A stretch of DNA of 64,000 nt from Paragonimus westermani (Eukaryota > Platyhelminthes > Trematoda > Plagiorchiida > Troglotrematidae): assembly GCA_008508345.1 (NCBI GenBank), contig QNGE01000408.1, positions 233,016 to 297,015 on the forward strand, read 5' to 3'. Made by a program: the position numbers and the translations under genes. The notes under the pieces were generated by a model that worked only from the letters and a program-made list of their open reading frames with translations, was not told the DNA's origin and did not search any database. Positions within the stretch are counted from its first letter, which is position 1. The number at the start of each line of letters is the position of its first letter. Positions 23,702-38,628 of the stretch are shown in pieces.

Positions 23702-26700
23702 ATTCAATCGATTTAAAATTGCAGTGATTTCGAAACGTTTTTTACCCAACGTTATCTTCTTTCCCCAAAATACACTTCAACCCAAACACGGTTTTTATTG
23801 AAATATGTTGTGCTATTTTTCTAACAGAGGATTTACCAGTACCTTACTTTCCAGTTTCCAAGAGTATATCATCAATAGTAAAGAATCACCCAGACAACAA
23901 AAGGGTTCTATAGTTATAAATGCAGTCACAATAAAGCCAACTGTGCTTGGAAAGTGAACCCAAGTGATATGCTGACTATATCAGCGTCAACAACTGACGT
24001 GTGTTTCGGTCAAGCCGATTCACACTGCTTTGAGTATTGACGGCAGTCTTTCATTTATTCTTTGTCAAAACATTCCTCAGCTAATTCCTTCCTTGCTAGC
24101 AAACTGTGCTGATCATTATATCACGTTTCGTGTACCTCCCTTTTGAGCTGGTCGAGTTGACTGCGCATAGATATCCGGATCATTCTTATGACTCTGACTG
24201 TTCTGCATTATACGCAATGTGTTTGGGACTGGAGAGACGCTGACAATCAGTCGCAGTCGTTCGGAAAGACTTTTTGGGTTCTGTTCGAGTCTTCTCAAAG
24301 TGAATACCACTATGTGATTGAAGCATAGACAAAAAGAGTGAGCTCTCGAACTAGTCGTGTGGCAAACTGGCAAGAATAAAGACTTCAGGTATCCGAATCA
24401 CGATTCTTGGGTAGGTTATGAACTCTTCGATGGCATACTTCAACGGTTTCGCCTGATACCATCAGACATGACAGGACGAACAGCGCTTACCAAAACAGGT
24501 TCAACATGTCTGTAGGACCTTCTGGTTCATTGATGCGCTGCATTCTTCATGAAATCTATTGGTTGTTATGCGCTGTTTATTGCCACATGTAGACAGCAAC
24601 AGCACTATGGCTTATTCACATATCCAGATGGCTGACCCTACATGCACGCTTTCAAGTATCCTTCTAATTGAAAGCTCAATAAATCTTCGATGACGTTCCC
24701 ATCGATTGTGTAAACCACTGCGAAGGTAGCAGCATTAACCGTGTTAATAAAGTCCACTTAACATTTCAATTTTCCACGTGACTATACCTACATAGTGTAT
24801 TATCCATGTGATACTTCATCAACTTTGTTCGGCTCTATTTTAGCCGTCTTCGATTGGGCCACAACACACCTGAAGCGTCATTTTTATTTCCAGCTTAGCT
24901 GAACGTTAGTTGCTTTCGGTTCCCAACATCGTTGAAATTACAGTCAAGTTTGGCGTATGTTAGCAGTAGAGAACAACTATTATTCTGGAAACAGATGCAA
25001 TATAACAGCAAGTAAGAGGCGTGCTGTGTTTGTTTTAATCAACTGGAATCAGTGAACATTATCACATCATTATGCTCATTAGACAGTTATCTCTGAACTC
25101 TCGGTTTTGACAGTTTAGACTTGTCTGGGTAATTTAAGGCCAACAGATACAACACTGGCAAAGCCGACTCGAAGCTACCAATGATACGTCTTATCCTTAA
25201 GGTTCTGTCCCCGGAAGAGGTGACCTGCAGGCAATGACAATTTACGAACCAAAATGAGCACGTACTACATTTCTTCGAGATGATCATCTCATACGGTTCC
25301 TAGAGAGTTGATTAGGAGACACAGTTGTTGACTACACTTACAGTGTATTCAGTCTAAGTGGTTTAATTCCAAAACAGTAACTCCAGAATTACTAAGCAGA
25401 ATCGGTTGATTAATCTATTCACTGTTATCATACAGATGACATTGTACAATTCCAACTTGAACGACGTTACGTGGCAGCCAGCCACATCAGCAGTCACATC
25501 ACGTCAGCCTCAACCCCTTTGGCTTAACTGCGAGTGCATCATCCAACCATCAATCACAAACATTACTGACACGTTGTTTGAGTGGCTTGATCCAGTTGTT
25601 TGGAATTTTGTACCATATCATAAAGACCAATGGTAGTTTTCTTGATAGTGATTTAATTCCGTTGAATACAATTGGTGTGAATGATCTGGTGAAGAATGGT
25701 CGAAAACAGTTTCTTGTCACCGTTGTCTTCTAAAAATCAATGGAAATTTCCTTGAATTTCTGATAATGTGAAGATGAACGTCTATCTCTAAGTCATAAAC
25801 AAAACAAGTCTTGTACAAAACTAGTTAAGATGAAACACAGCGATCGTCTTCTCCAAGTGTACTATGCAAGGTTATCCGTAGATCTTGCTAACCATATAGG
25901 TTGATGATGCACTCTAATGTATCTGTACTCTTCCGAACAATTTGCTTCAACGTGAGTAGTATTAAATTCGCCAAGCTATAGCAGTAGACAACCAAAGGCA
26001 TGTTGCTTAAATGTGTGACCTAATTTTGTGTTCACTGTTTCCGTTGTTCCTGTTGAACAGATTATTTCTGTCGCATAACCGGGGGTCTTTCCTGGAGGAT
26101 ACCTGAAAACCACCCTAAATGACTGGCTAAGGGTGAGGTGAAGTGAGTTTCGAATGCAATTCTGGCGCAACTCGTTGACTCCGGGGACCGATTCTCACCG
26201 GAAGTAGCTTTTAACCCAATTACTGGCTGCCCAAGCGCCATTTAAAGAGAGTAAAATTTTATAGTTCGGCCACCACTGAGGTGATTTGAATCCGACTGCA
26301 CAGCCCACAGTTGTGTGCTCAGAAGAAATCTGTCAAGACCCTACGGATATCATGGACCGCCGTTACTCATCTACCACCTTCAGGGTGTCAATATATTCAT
26401 TTAACTACTCCTCACTTAAGAATTGTTTGACATAATTAAGTGACAAATCGCTCCTTTGGAAATGTTTGTAATCAGTTTAGTGATGAATGGTCGAAAAGAA
26501 CTTTTCTGGAAACAATTTCAATTCCATTGATGGTACACATGAAATAATGCTCTGTCGCCTGATCTATAAAGCCAATTCGGCTCAGACACTGGGACATTCA
26601 AATCAGGGTGAAAAATGGAATGACACTCAGATTTGAGTTGTTCGTCAACAGTTCAGAATGTTTCAGTTATTACGGCGCTAGATCAGACAAGGTAAAAGGG

Positions 26701-29700
26701 AACTGCGATTTAAACAAAACAGTTAGAACACGAAAACTGGTATGTACTCGTCAGTATCAAATTTATAGTAATATGGGTTGGTTTTTTACGGCAAACATTT
26801 CAGGAATTTGATAGTCAGTAAGCTGGTTGGGATAAGTCATTAGGCCCAGGGAAGGGTCACGTTCAGGAACGCTTCAGCAAATTCCAAGAAACTTGGATTG
26901 GAATGACGCAACGGAATTCTGAGTGCACAAGCTGGATCGATAACGTGTCTAGCGACTGATAAAATGCGATTGGCAACCATGGTGGCTTATCAGTGGCCTA
27001 GCATTACGCACCCAGTTCTCTTCTACGGTGTGTCTATGTTTCTCAGCACGTTCAAACATTTTAGGTTTAGTTAGTTGTCACTGAAAAATGTGACACTTCG
27101 GAACAATATCCGTACCACAGCTATAACACCGAGTGAATTAAGTTGTGGGTTTTGAGGTGTTTCAGCTCCGCCTTTGAAAACAGCAACTAGCGATTCTCCA
27201 AACTGACTGTATAACAGCACGCGATTAATTCGGTGAAAGCGAGCATTCTTGGACAAGTTGTGAGCATAAGACTGCAGGTAAGATGGGCAGATAATGCAAA
27301 ACTGTTAGGCTTTATGTAAAACACTCACTCATTTGGCTTCAAAATTTTCGACAGGCACTATCAGGAGTGCATTAAAACTGAACAAAGTATCACACAGCTG
27401 CTCTGAGAATCCTTGTTTTGTAGCAAGCCATTTTTGATCAGGTGATTCTGAATTTAAGGAAGCCCATTATATTCGGATGTACATTGAAACTGTTTCTGCT
27501 AATCAATATCATCAATCCGTACTCTCATTTTCGAATATTTTCAGCTAACGGATTTAACCGAGAATACGTTAGAAGCAAAATAATTAATGGTCCTTTGGAT
27601 CACTGTGAATCGGTTATTCTTTGTCAGTTGCGTTAAACCAATTACACTGTGGCTACGTTTGAACTTTGGCTAAATATAACGCCTAGCACCTTCAGTCAAA
27701 GTCACTGTGTGACTTATTTTGTTGGAGATCACTCAACAACAGGAGAACAACCAAACATCAGTGATTTGATCAATCTGTTATCAGTTATGCCCAAATCTTT
27801 CTTTTTTAATTCATGCTCATAGCGAAGACTTCAGTCGAAGTGTTAAGTTGGTAAACTGGGCGAAAAATTAAGGCAAAATGATAGTTGCAAATTGTTTTGG
27901 GTACTTACTCTAGTGAAATATAGGGTAGTACCGTATTTGCCACAGTATTTTGCAGAAAACTTGTCATTCCCTTCTAAGTGACTGGAATAATTCTGTCATA
28001 ATGAGTGAAGGTGAGTTGGTACCTAGTTATATCCGGTGAATAAATCAAAAGCTTTACTGAAATAACTAGGAAGGAAATAAAGAAATCTCTGTGACTTCGT
28101 TCTGTCAGTGATATCTACTACAATACAGTTATATCCATTAGATTTCGGAGTTTATACAATGCAAATAATAGAATGCTAGATTGTTCCATTCTCGCTTTGG
28201 GGTATGTTACATTCTAGTGGAGGGTCAGTGATCTTCTCGTTGCTGTACCCTTGTAGGACGGGCAAGCCTCAACGGTTTAGGCACAAATTTATATCAAAGC
28301 TATGGACTAGTTGTGAGGATAAAGGCATTATTTCGGTGTGGCATGTAATAAGAATATTATTCAGTGTGACTGAAGTTTCTGGTGTGTGTATCATTGTGCC
28401 TGGCACACAAGATGCAAAACCAATTGGCTTAGTAAATCACATTGTGCTCGATTTGAATATTGGTCCATAGGAAATTTTCAGCTGTCCAGAAAACGATGTC
28501 TTACCCACAATTTAAAGGCAAGTCCTAATACGTGACGGAGTGACAAAACATCAAGCTTGGAATCATCAAACTTCTAAAGGTGATATTGCACATTCATAAG
28601 TGAATTTGTTTTTGTGACAAGATCAAATTGTGGGTTCATATTTCATTGTAACCACCTGCGCTACGTTCTAAATAACTGCACTACACAGCAGATCAACTAT
28701 ATATCAGTCAGTGGGTTGTGGTGGACTGAGTAAGTAATTGATGAAATCAGTAGTTCTGGTCCCTAACATTCAAAGATTCGTTCTCACTGCAACGTCTTTA
28801 CTAATATCACCCTCATCATGATTATCATCGGGCTTGCGACTGCACTGTATTTTTACTTAGAAAATTTTGCGTTGAGCAATTTTTTCTGAAGAAAACATCT
28901 ATAGATCCGCATTAACTGAATCAGCAAATTGTGTGATGTACAGATTGTTTCAAAATTATCCGTGAAATACTGAGTATTACGATAGTTTTCTATCAGATAT
29001 AAGTAGACCACTCAGTACTATTGATAACTAAATGAAATCAAAATCAATCGAATATTTTTCCGGACATAATGAAATCAAAAACCTAGGACACATAGTCACT
29101 AGGAAAAACCCTAAACTAACATTATTCAGTATGTCGGGAACAAGTGCTTAGAGTCAAAGTACTGATGAACCCGTGGAGTAAAGAAATGGTTCGAAAGAAG
29201 CTTACTTGAAATTTTTACTATATATCTTCAGGGTAGGATCACAGATCCTGATAGATTTCAATCAGAAGTAGTAGTAGTTGTTTTGCCAATAAAACACTCG
29301 GATGAATAATGACAACACCTTCGAGTATGTGTATACAGGAAAGTCTTTTCCCAAAAGAGGCCATTCATTGCCCCAAGTTTTTCAGATAAGTCGAATAACG
29401 TCTTCATTTGGTTTGTTACGGAGGTGAATACTTAGCTTAACCAATAAAACGAATCCTAGATAAGGACGTCGGATCGATATCCTGGCACTCAAATAGAGGA
29501 GCGCGTGCCAAAAGGAGCTCGAATCCAGCTGATCACCTTGCATACAAATATTGCACACTGCCGAATTTCCTCTTCGACTCTAAAGAACCTACTGGAGATG
29601 CCATAAACCTAACAGTTTTCTAGTTGAACATCTCCAACAGAATAATAATGGAAACGGCCAAATTCTTGATAGTTAAGCACTTGTTCTTGTTTTTCGATGA

Positions 29701-32700
29701 ACATTTGCGTTATTGACCACCAAAAACCCACAAGTAAGGAAAATCGTAATTAACATCAATGTATGTAGAACTGTTCGATCTACATCTAACTGATTTCGTC
29801 GTCTACGGCCTTCATGACGGGAACACGTCACAGTAAGTAAAATGCCACACGAAAGATAGAAACCAGGGCTTGTACTTATTCTTGGAAACGTTTGTCTTTT
29901 GTAAATACACCATGGCAGGAAAAACATAGCCGTCTAAAATTTCCAGTACCAATCAGTTCAAGATGCCTCATTCGCAAGCGAGTAACCAGTTATTTCAAAG
30001 TCGAACACCACCCACACGTAATCGCAGCGTTCGTATTCAGATAAGCCATTCGGCTAGCTCACTTCTGAAGGAAGCACTAGACTCTAGGTTCGCTCTTATC
30101 AGAGCTGATCAGTAGTGCATATTGGCACCACAGCTTGCACTCTGATCGTCGTGCTTGTGAAACTATCACGTTAGTCACAAGGCCAATAACCTCACAATAG
30201 GCATGAATGAATTGTGCTCAACTTGCTCGATCATTTTGAAAGGAGAATGGACAGAATCACCCCCTTCTATTCAACTGATAACCCCGTGATTAGAATTTCT
30301 CAGTTAGACTGAAGTTACTGTCTACAATGAACTGAGTCAGAACTGCGTTAACAAAAGAAAATTCTCATCTCGCATCATGCAATTTTCGAGCACAACTGAC
30401 ATTGTAGTAAGTTGGATACCAATCAAAATTTTAAACATTTTATGTGTGAAAAAACTTTACTTTCGAAGTATACTGAACAAGCGTCTTATAGAATACCTCA
30501 TGTTTGTGCCACTGTTCATGTCTGCAATTAGTGTATAGTAATGTCTGTTGCTCGCAAGCATATGACAGTGTTGCAAATCCTTCTTGATATTTTTACGAAT
30601 GAATCTGATTTAAGAGGGTTGCGAAGAAGATGTTCGTGATAGCGGGCTGACTTCTCAGTAAGATTCTTATTCATAACTGGCGTTTGACTTTTGCAACTGA
30701 CAAAGAAAAGATATCATGATAAATACTTGGTGAGAATTCAAACTGCCACCAAAATTTCGGGTAACAAAACGATACCTATGATACCTGTTTGAATCAGTTT
30801 GGTCACTCTGAGAAATAGCATACGACGGGAACGTACGTGAGGAAAGAAGCAGTGGAATCAGTCAACACAGATTAATGCTTTGGATAATATTCTTCAAGGT
30901 GATTTTGACTTATCCCGCAAGCAGTTGGTAGTTTTCGTTCAAAATAGCTCGTTATCTTCATTCACAGTAAAAATTTCCAACATGTAGGTCTACGGTGAGG
31001 CAACACCCTCAACAACATACGTTAAGATTCGGTTCCTTAGGATACCTAGTACATCGTCGTATTTTACAGCGACCATCCACAACCTTCTCATAATTGTTTC
31101 TAGTTGCCGTGACACACAAGTAAACTTTCAGAAACTAATCTCAATAATTTTCTTATTTTACTCGACCCATCTCGCTACTAAATTCACAGAAATGAACGAC
31201 ATTTCTAAGGTCACTGGACGCCTTCTACTCCTATAGTACACTTGGTGAATCGATAGGTGAAAGATTTGTGATATAGTCAGGAGAGTTTAGACAGTCACCA
31301 AGCAGGCCGATCTGCATTGATGAATGCTAGCCAGGCCTTAAACTGTCCCTGGTATCACGACGTGAGTGGAAATAAGGGGCAATATCTTACACTCGATTGA
31401 AAGATGAAAATTTGTTCATTCAGGATCGATATTCAACAGCATGCAGCTAGACAAAACTCACGTTCTAAACAGAATTATTCGTAAGTAAGAACAACGGGAG
31501 TTCAGTTGCTCAGCAGGCATGAACAGTCTTTAAATTAAGAAGGTGTACCCTTAGTGACCGGACTATAAATAGTCACGGTGCTGTGAATGGTTCGGGCAAC
31601 AGTGCGCCCAATATTGTCAGAAGTTTCCGCAGAAAATCATAGAAACGTTTCATTTGTCAAGTCCGGTGAGTAATATTTGACTGCATTACTCTTTTCGAAT
31701 GAAGTGTATCAGCTCACGTATTCCCTTTGAAGTAGATGCCAGCGCGTTCAAAATTTCTGCAGGAGGTTGACCAAGTTCATCACATATCATGCTCGAAGTG
31801 GACAAAATGAATGGCACCTCTGATTTGAACGAAACTGCAGTATTTATTCTTCTGTATTTAAAACAAATTCTGGCACCGAATTAATCAGTAAAATAATACC
31901 AGCTCACCGGTTTGGACAAAGTGGACAAATAAAACGACATTAACCATACTTCATCACTTGGTGTGCAAATTGCTGTCTATTTATTACGGTGTATTCGCCC
32001 AGTATCCCTATACAGGCCTTCCGGTTGAGATTTAACATTCTTTGATGGCAGCGTCTCTTCGGAATACCACGACACCAAAAAGGTAACGAGTGGAATATAT
32101 ATCTCCTACCTGGACAATAAGGCAACCTGATTACCTCTAAACTGTTAAAATGGTCGGGACTTCAGATACGATAATTCAGTGGCCGATGACAGTTATCAGT
32201 CAGACTGCTTCTAGACAGCATGGCTGGAATTCTGCTCCCAGCAGTGAAATGTACATGCATTTCCGATGAACTACAGGATGTAGCGAACGAACAGAGATCT
32301 ATCTAGAACAAAAGCTCGCTACAACACTTTCGGGATTCTGCGAAAGTAATCTCCAAGTTTCCTCAACGAACAACCGAATGGCAGACTTGCAAGCAACCAG
32401 CAGATACATATAGTCACTTCGTAGTACAGTTCACGCTTTAGTCTGTTAAAGGAATGGTCAGATTCTGCAACATGCGAGTCCTCTGTGGTTTGAAAATTAC
32501 GAAATCCCGCTAATGAATCAGAATATAGTGAAAACATGATTTTTTCAAAAGACGGTTGCCGCGTGTCTCCCTAAGTGAACTAGTTTTGCACTTTGGTAGG
32601 AAGATGAGCAAAATACGAATGTATGATCATACTGTGCAAAGGTTCTTTGAGGTTTCTACCCTCGTGACTTGCTCTGTTCTTTTAACGAAAAAGCGTAGTT

Positions 32701-35700
32701 TAATTAAAGTATTACGCGATAGGGACAGTTAGCAATGAGCAGCTGAGTTTCTGGTTTATTACCTAGAAAACATCGATCCGCAGCATACCGCAGAAGGAAT
32801 TGTGGCATTTGTCCAGTATGAGTGATATCACTCACTAATTCATTTGCAGTTGGTTAGTCGAATAATACAGTATAATGTCGAGAACGTTTACATCACGTAT
32901 ATTTTTGAGGGACAACGACAGAACAGTCCTTAATTATTGGATATCCAACGTTTCATGGTCCAACTATTAAGTGTGAAACGTTTTTTCTGGGGTGATTGTC
33001 AGTCACCACATCACGTGAAAATTTGTGCAAAAAACCTGTTAGTTCAAGAATCTGTTCCATGACATGAGTTTTGTTTATAGTATGAAATGTAATTTTTTCA
33101 AATTTGCTTATTCCAGCTACATAGGTTTCCTGCCATTTTTTTTCTCCCCCCCCTCAAAATGCGTTCACACATTATTCATTAATTTTCACGGTCGTCAGTT
33201 TTATTCTCCGTATGATCGGCTTTATTGACAATAGTAGTTTCTCACCCGATCTCACTTGACTATGTCAGATCTTGATTACTCTAATCCTGGTCATGTTAGT
33301 ACACGTAATGACATTCCTAATTTACAGTGGATCTTACCCAAGCACGTTAAAGAAAGAGAGTCCACGCAGCTCTGAAGGTGACGGCGGTCATAATGTTCCT
33401 GCGATTGCATTTGACGTAAATCCAATGACTTTTCTCTCAATGAGTACTTGAACCGGGCTAACTATGCATCAACATTCACTGGCAGCACCGTTCAAAAGTG
33501 TATGCATTTGCATACTAGATCGGTTAGACGGCCACAAAATTGTTCTCAGCAGTACACATCTGTTGGCAACTGAAAACCATAAACCGCCACAGTAGATCAC
33601 AGAGATCAAACTAATCACCAAGCCGAGAGGTCTATGAGTATGTGAAAAATGTGGTTGGGGCGTTTACTTAGTCTAGAGCACTGCCTTATTCTGTGGTTGG
33701 CACTAGGTCATTCATAACTGCGTAACTCATGCACATATCACAGCAAATCACTGGTTCACATCTGCTACCAGTTCTCTGTGTTCTAGCAATGCCACTGGAA
33801 ACCTTAACTTAACATAACGCTGTCTTCTGATTTTTGCACCTTGTACACAGATGGTCCACGAGGAAAGCCAACAGATGCTTTGGTAACATCGGTTGTTTTG
33901 CCTGAAACATTTGGCAACCCTGCCGACATGTATTTCCTCGTCTTGCGCTAACATGACCAGAAGACGGCTGAATCACTACGAACACCATGTCAAAATAATT
34001 TGGTCTTAAAAACTTCTTTTAAAACAAATAAGATAAATGCACGTTTTTGTACGAAGCAGCCTCTACTCGCGCTCTCACTGTTTTTTACATAATTAACATT
34101 GGGCGTTTCACACAGCATTTGCTCACGTGTGATGGTACCGTAATAGAGCATGGTGTATGGTCCATGTTATTCTGGTTTTCAGTGATGTAAGTTGTGCCCA
34201 TGTTTTACACAACATTTGACCATTGTTGGTTTGTTGTCCCTCTCTTCCAGGAATCGTAGTTGAAAGCCTTACTCTGGAAGAACGCCGTTTAACACTGTCG
34301 CTAGGTTTACACGTATAGAGGATGTCGGAAATCATTATGACAGTGAACAGACAAATTCTTCTGGCTGGTCGGTTACAGTCGACAGGAATTAGCTTATCAG
34401 AGACCAGGTCCAGCTAAACCACACCGGACATATTTTGTCAGTTGAGTACCACTTAAGAAATGTGAAATCACGATCTAAATTTCAACGTCTTGAATTCCAA
34501 GTGTACACAACGGATGAATGTCGTATTAAGTTTGCAATTCCTATCGTTTATGTTCTAGTCTTTACAAAGCGCCATGTGACACACTCTTCAAACATCAGAT
34601 ATACGACGATAATCTGGTGCATGTCATAAGTGTTCGAATTAGGCAATTCAGCAAGAATTTATTATTGGACAGATGGCAATGACGATGTCAAGTGAAATTC
34701 GATACATAACATGAATCAACTGTTTACAACAGCTCAGCTAATTGGCTGAATAGGTGCCAAACGGGACACTACTTTTAAGTTGAAGTTAACACTCAGTGAG
34801 ACGTGTGCTTATTGCCTATTAACATTTTAACGGTTTTCATGGCTAGAGCTCTGAATGACATTGTCGAACGGGGTTTTACAGCATTGCAATCAAGAATTTG
34901 TTGTGCACGTCCATTACTGGTTAGTTGTATCACTGGATTGTCTTTACACGGTGACTTCATCCATCAAGCTCATCCAGCAGTCAGTAAACAAAATTTACCC
35001 AGTAGCGTCACTGAGTCCGTGCTGATAATAGTTATTCAGCTATATAGCTGGTAAAGATTTGTTTAACTCTAAATGACCACCGATTTGCCTGATTCAATAA
35101 TCTTCGTTAATATATGTGTAGGTGAGTGTCGAAAGTCCACGATGTGACCGACGTAGCTGATTGCTTTCACGTGACTTCGTTGTTTTGTGTAAATATGTGG
35201 ATTGATTGTCTTGTTTAATCGTCTGCTGCCATAGTTAAATAGCAAAGTAATTGCATTTTCCTCAAGCTCATTCCCTTCTGATATCCAATATTCTTTATAA
35301 TGCACACTAGGTGTAAAAAACCGATAAGCCGAAGTCAAACATTTACTTCGCCTTGTAAAGGCATGTTAGCTATGTTAAAAATAAATACAAAGAACATGTG
35401 TATTTAAAGTGGCTCCATGATATTACACATAGAATTTGTTGATTGGCGTCACACGTTGTAAACCAAATGAATTCATGTACATTAAACCCATAATTGGCAA
35501 GCGAATAGAGAACGCTTACTGGAGGGATTTTTCATCGGCTTGTTGATCATTGATAATAGATCGACAGAACATGAATAAACACATCTAATGTGGATACCAA
35601 GAACGTTAACACCAGACGCACTCAGGACACATTATACCTAATCAGTTCTCTATAATGTACTGTAACTTAAAGTTGATGTTGCTAAGTGTTTCTGTGATAC

Positions 35701-36052
35701 AAGCCATGTGTGTAGCTGCCAACCGATGTTAGAACAAAAGTTGACAGTAAACAGACATCAAGGGTATCAGAGAACAAAGCCAATTGACGCGACATCTTCG
35801 GCAGTAAACCTTTGAATAGTTTTTTTGTCTACAAAAATGTAACTAAATTCGAATAACCAAGAAGCAGTTCACAGGTTGGACGGTAATACTTAATAGGTTT
35901 GGCAGGTAGATAAGAACAGTGTTGAAAGTAAGTGAGATGGATCTATCTCAAAATGGGGGAATTAAAAGCGTATGGTGTAAGTTTAACAGTGGTAAATGAC
36001 AGAATGAAGTCTACCAAAGCAATGGGAGTATCTGTTAGTGTGAGTTCGTAAG
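23702..36052. other. Gene-free stretch
   Basis: 12 kb in which no frame exceeds about 90 codons and no domain, tRNA or known transposon is recognised. A T/C homopolymer run sits at about 33138-33155. It is likely intergenic or intronic DNA with repeats too old to recognise by eye. Confidence 0.45.
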
Positions 36053-36055
36053 GTA

Positions 36056-36147
36056 GGGGCTGGTAGCACAGTCTGCTAGCTCGAAAATCTAGAGTATGGG
36101 TTTCCAGCTGCTACGAAGTAAAGCAGAATGGCTAAAGGAATGTCAGT
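36056..36147 (+). repeat. tRNA-like short repeat (SINE candidate), copy 2
   Basis: It starts GGGGCTGGTAGCACAGTC (A-box-like). It shares 'CTAGAGTATG', a CCAGCTGCTACGAA segment in the B-box position, and the tail 'AGAATGGCTAAAGGAATGTCAGT' in degenerate form with the copy at 16509. By eye roughly 60% of positions agree over about 90 bp. Family name unknown. Confidence 0.35.
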
Positions 36148-36150
36148 TCT

Positions 36151-38623
36151 ATGTTCAGTCTGACGCTTAATATCGTCCACCTCCCTTGTGAAAATGCTCA
36201 AGCTTTTCGAATTATGTGTTCAAACACTTTTCAGACTGCAATTGTTCATATGAGTAAGCAGATTGCCGGAGGACTTTCTGAATTCAAGCGAGTATATCGC
36301 AGATCAGCTCATGCAAAATACCGTTTATCAGAAGGTATCACACTCCACCATTAACCGAAAATTACTACATTGACAGCCAAACAATTTTCTAAGACTTTCA
36401 CATTCTGGCAATTACCTTTTAACATAGACGAACAAGCCACAAAGTTGCTTAACTGACACATGATAATGTCAATAGTCTGAATAGAATGAGGCATAACTAA
36501 TTGCCTGTTGCACTAATTACGTACAGTAATCTCAATGTGTCGGATCCTGACAATTATTTACTTACCTCGTTTAATAGAGGTTAATCTACATCGAAAGAAC
36601 AAATTCAGACTTTGCTGCCCCTTACAAAGAATCGTGTTCCGTCTTGTTGGAAACAACTAAGAATGTTCGGCTATTCTAAAGGCGGTGATGGTTGACGCCC
36701 AACTTTATTCATAACGGCGCAAAAATGGGTACTAAATCTAGAAACGAAGTTCATAAGACATCTTCCAGTTTACAAAAGATCTGACCACTGAAGGTCACAA
36801 ACCCCGTAAATTTAGTATGTTTCACTCGGGCATTGTAACTACTGCCATAAACGTTAGTTCTCTGTTCACTTACTCTCGGCTGACAACTACATTATTTTCG
36901 TCCGTTTTATCCCTCTACTCTGCCCCTCACCACGTGACTTCTGCAATAAAGAACGCTGTGCAATTCTTGAAAGTAATAATCACACACTCGCCGATGAACA
37001 AAATATACGGAATACCACTTCACACGATTTATGTTTTCAGCTTTTCCTATCCAAATTCCATTTCTATTCGTTAAATCAGACAAAATGATGGACTTGCAAT
37101 TTTACTATCTACAGTTGGGTGAATAAGGCATCACATGGTCAGCTACCTTCGTTCCTACTACCAAACTCACATATAACTTTGTAGTTCTGTTCTGTCCAGT
37201 TCATCCTCATAAACGTGTTCACTGATGAGTTGGGCCACTTCTGCTACGGAATCCGATTGCTCTACGGGATATCTATTCCTCTGAAGGCGACTGTAGTAAG
37301 GGATTCGTTTCTGTTCATTCGCGTACACGAAAATATCCAGACAGAGCACAATGACATTGCAAATAAAACAATTCAATTGTCTCCGCTTTGGCATCCTTCA
37401 GTACGTTATTCTATACAGTTCTGAGCACAAATCTGCGAACAATTTTCATCGGTTTATAAGAAAATGAGTTCCTGTACTAGTGTTTCTACACCAAATCAGT
37501 GCACCATGAAACCTTTATTTCACGAACGTCATTTTCAGTCTGAGTTGACTAAATGGTGTGCACACGACTTTACCAGTCTGTTGTCCACTAGCCAATCCCT
37601 ACGCGGTGTTCACGTGTTCTAGTACGTCAATCTCAGGTGAGTAGACATATTGAGATTGTAATTGGCTACAGGCTGCCATTCCGTGAATTCCTGGCTTGAC
37701 TTGGTGTATGTGTGTGTGTGTGCAAAATTTGAGTCTATCTGCACACTACCTGTGTGTACACACATTTATATGTACAAATATATGAAAGCTTGTTTTAGGC
37801 ACCTACTTCATGTTAGTTAGAAGGAAACTTCGTGAAAGTGTTGTAATTATCAAATGCACCAACAAAGTGTCCACGATGTTTACGGTACTCTTCACTACAA
37901 ATGCACATTCAAGCGGTTTATGAAGATCGGAATATTAAGATTGTTATGACCACCGACCAGTGGATTGTAGGATGGTCCATTAATAAATCATTGACGGCTA
38001 CACAATACTAACTGCTGAAGTCACTCTGTTGTAATAACTGGTTTTGGAGTTAGGTGCTATAACGTTAACAATACTTACAGCCGGTCTCACTTTTCCTGTC
38101 CGTATCAGTTTTTCAGGAAAGCCTCTAGATTAGTTTTTTCTTGGCGAGGTTCAAAGGTAGAGCATATCCTTGGTACGGCAGGGGTTGTGTTCAGTTTCAC
38201 GTTTTCATGAAGCAACACTGACCTCATCCAAGGTACGCCTGAATTATTGCATGGAATTACGCATCCACACTTATCTGTGAGTACTGTCCAGGTTGCCCTA
38301 CCGTACTGTATTTGTCTTCCTTATCACTTGTTAATGACACTGCGATTACATACGATCATTCAACACTGTCCAGTACGAGGTTGGTCGTCAACATCCGGGC
38401 TTTATGACAGTTAAGAGCTGGTTTCAAATCTGCGTCGTATCTGCGACAGATGCTACCTAAGGGTTTTAACAGGTGTGAAACTGGAGTCTTCAATTTCAAA
38501 AGGGGCTTGCTGAAAGATGTATGTGAATGAGAATTCTGTTCACATATGTTTGCAGTACTAATGAATAGCAACCATTTCTACTGTCTTGACTTTAGGTAAG
38601 TGACACACGACATTATGACCTAG
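36151..38623. other. Gene-free stretch
   Basis: Apart from the TG microsatellite, no gene or repeat is recognised. It abuts the Ty3/Gypsy element at 38629. Confidence 0.45.
37704..37722. repeat. (TG)n microsatellite
   Basis: A short TG dinucleotide run, followed at 37752-37790 by TGTGTACACAC and TATATGTACAAATATATG stretches. Confidence 0.8.
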
Positions 38624-38628
38624 TGATG

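Noticed and set aside
23466..23749. Overlapping frames on both strands at 23.5 kb with the same peptide
   Set aside because: They share the peptide only because the 30-bp hairpin is a perfect inverted repeat.
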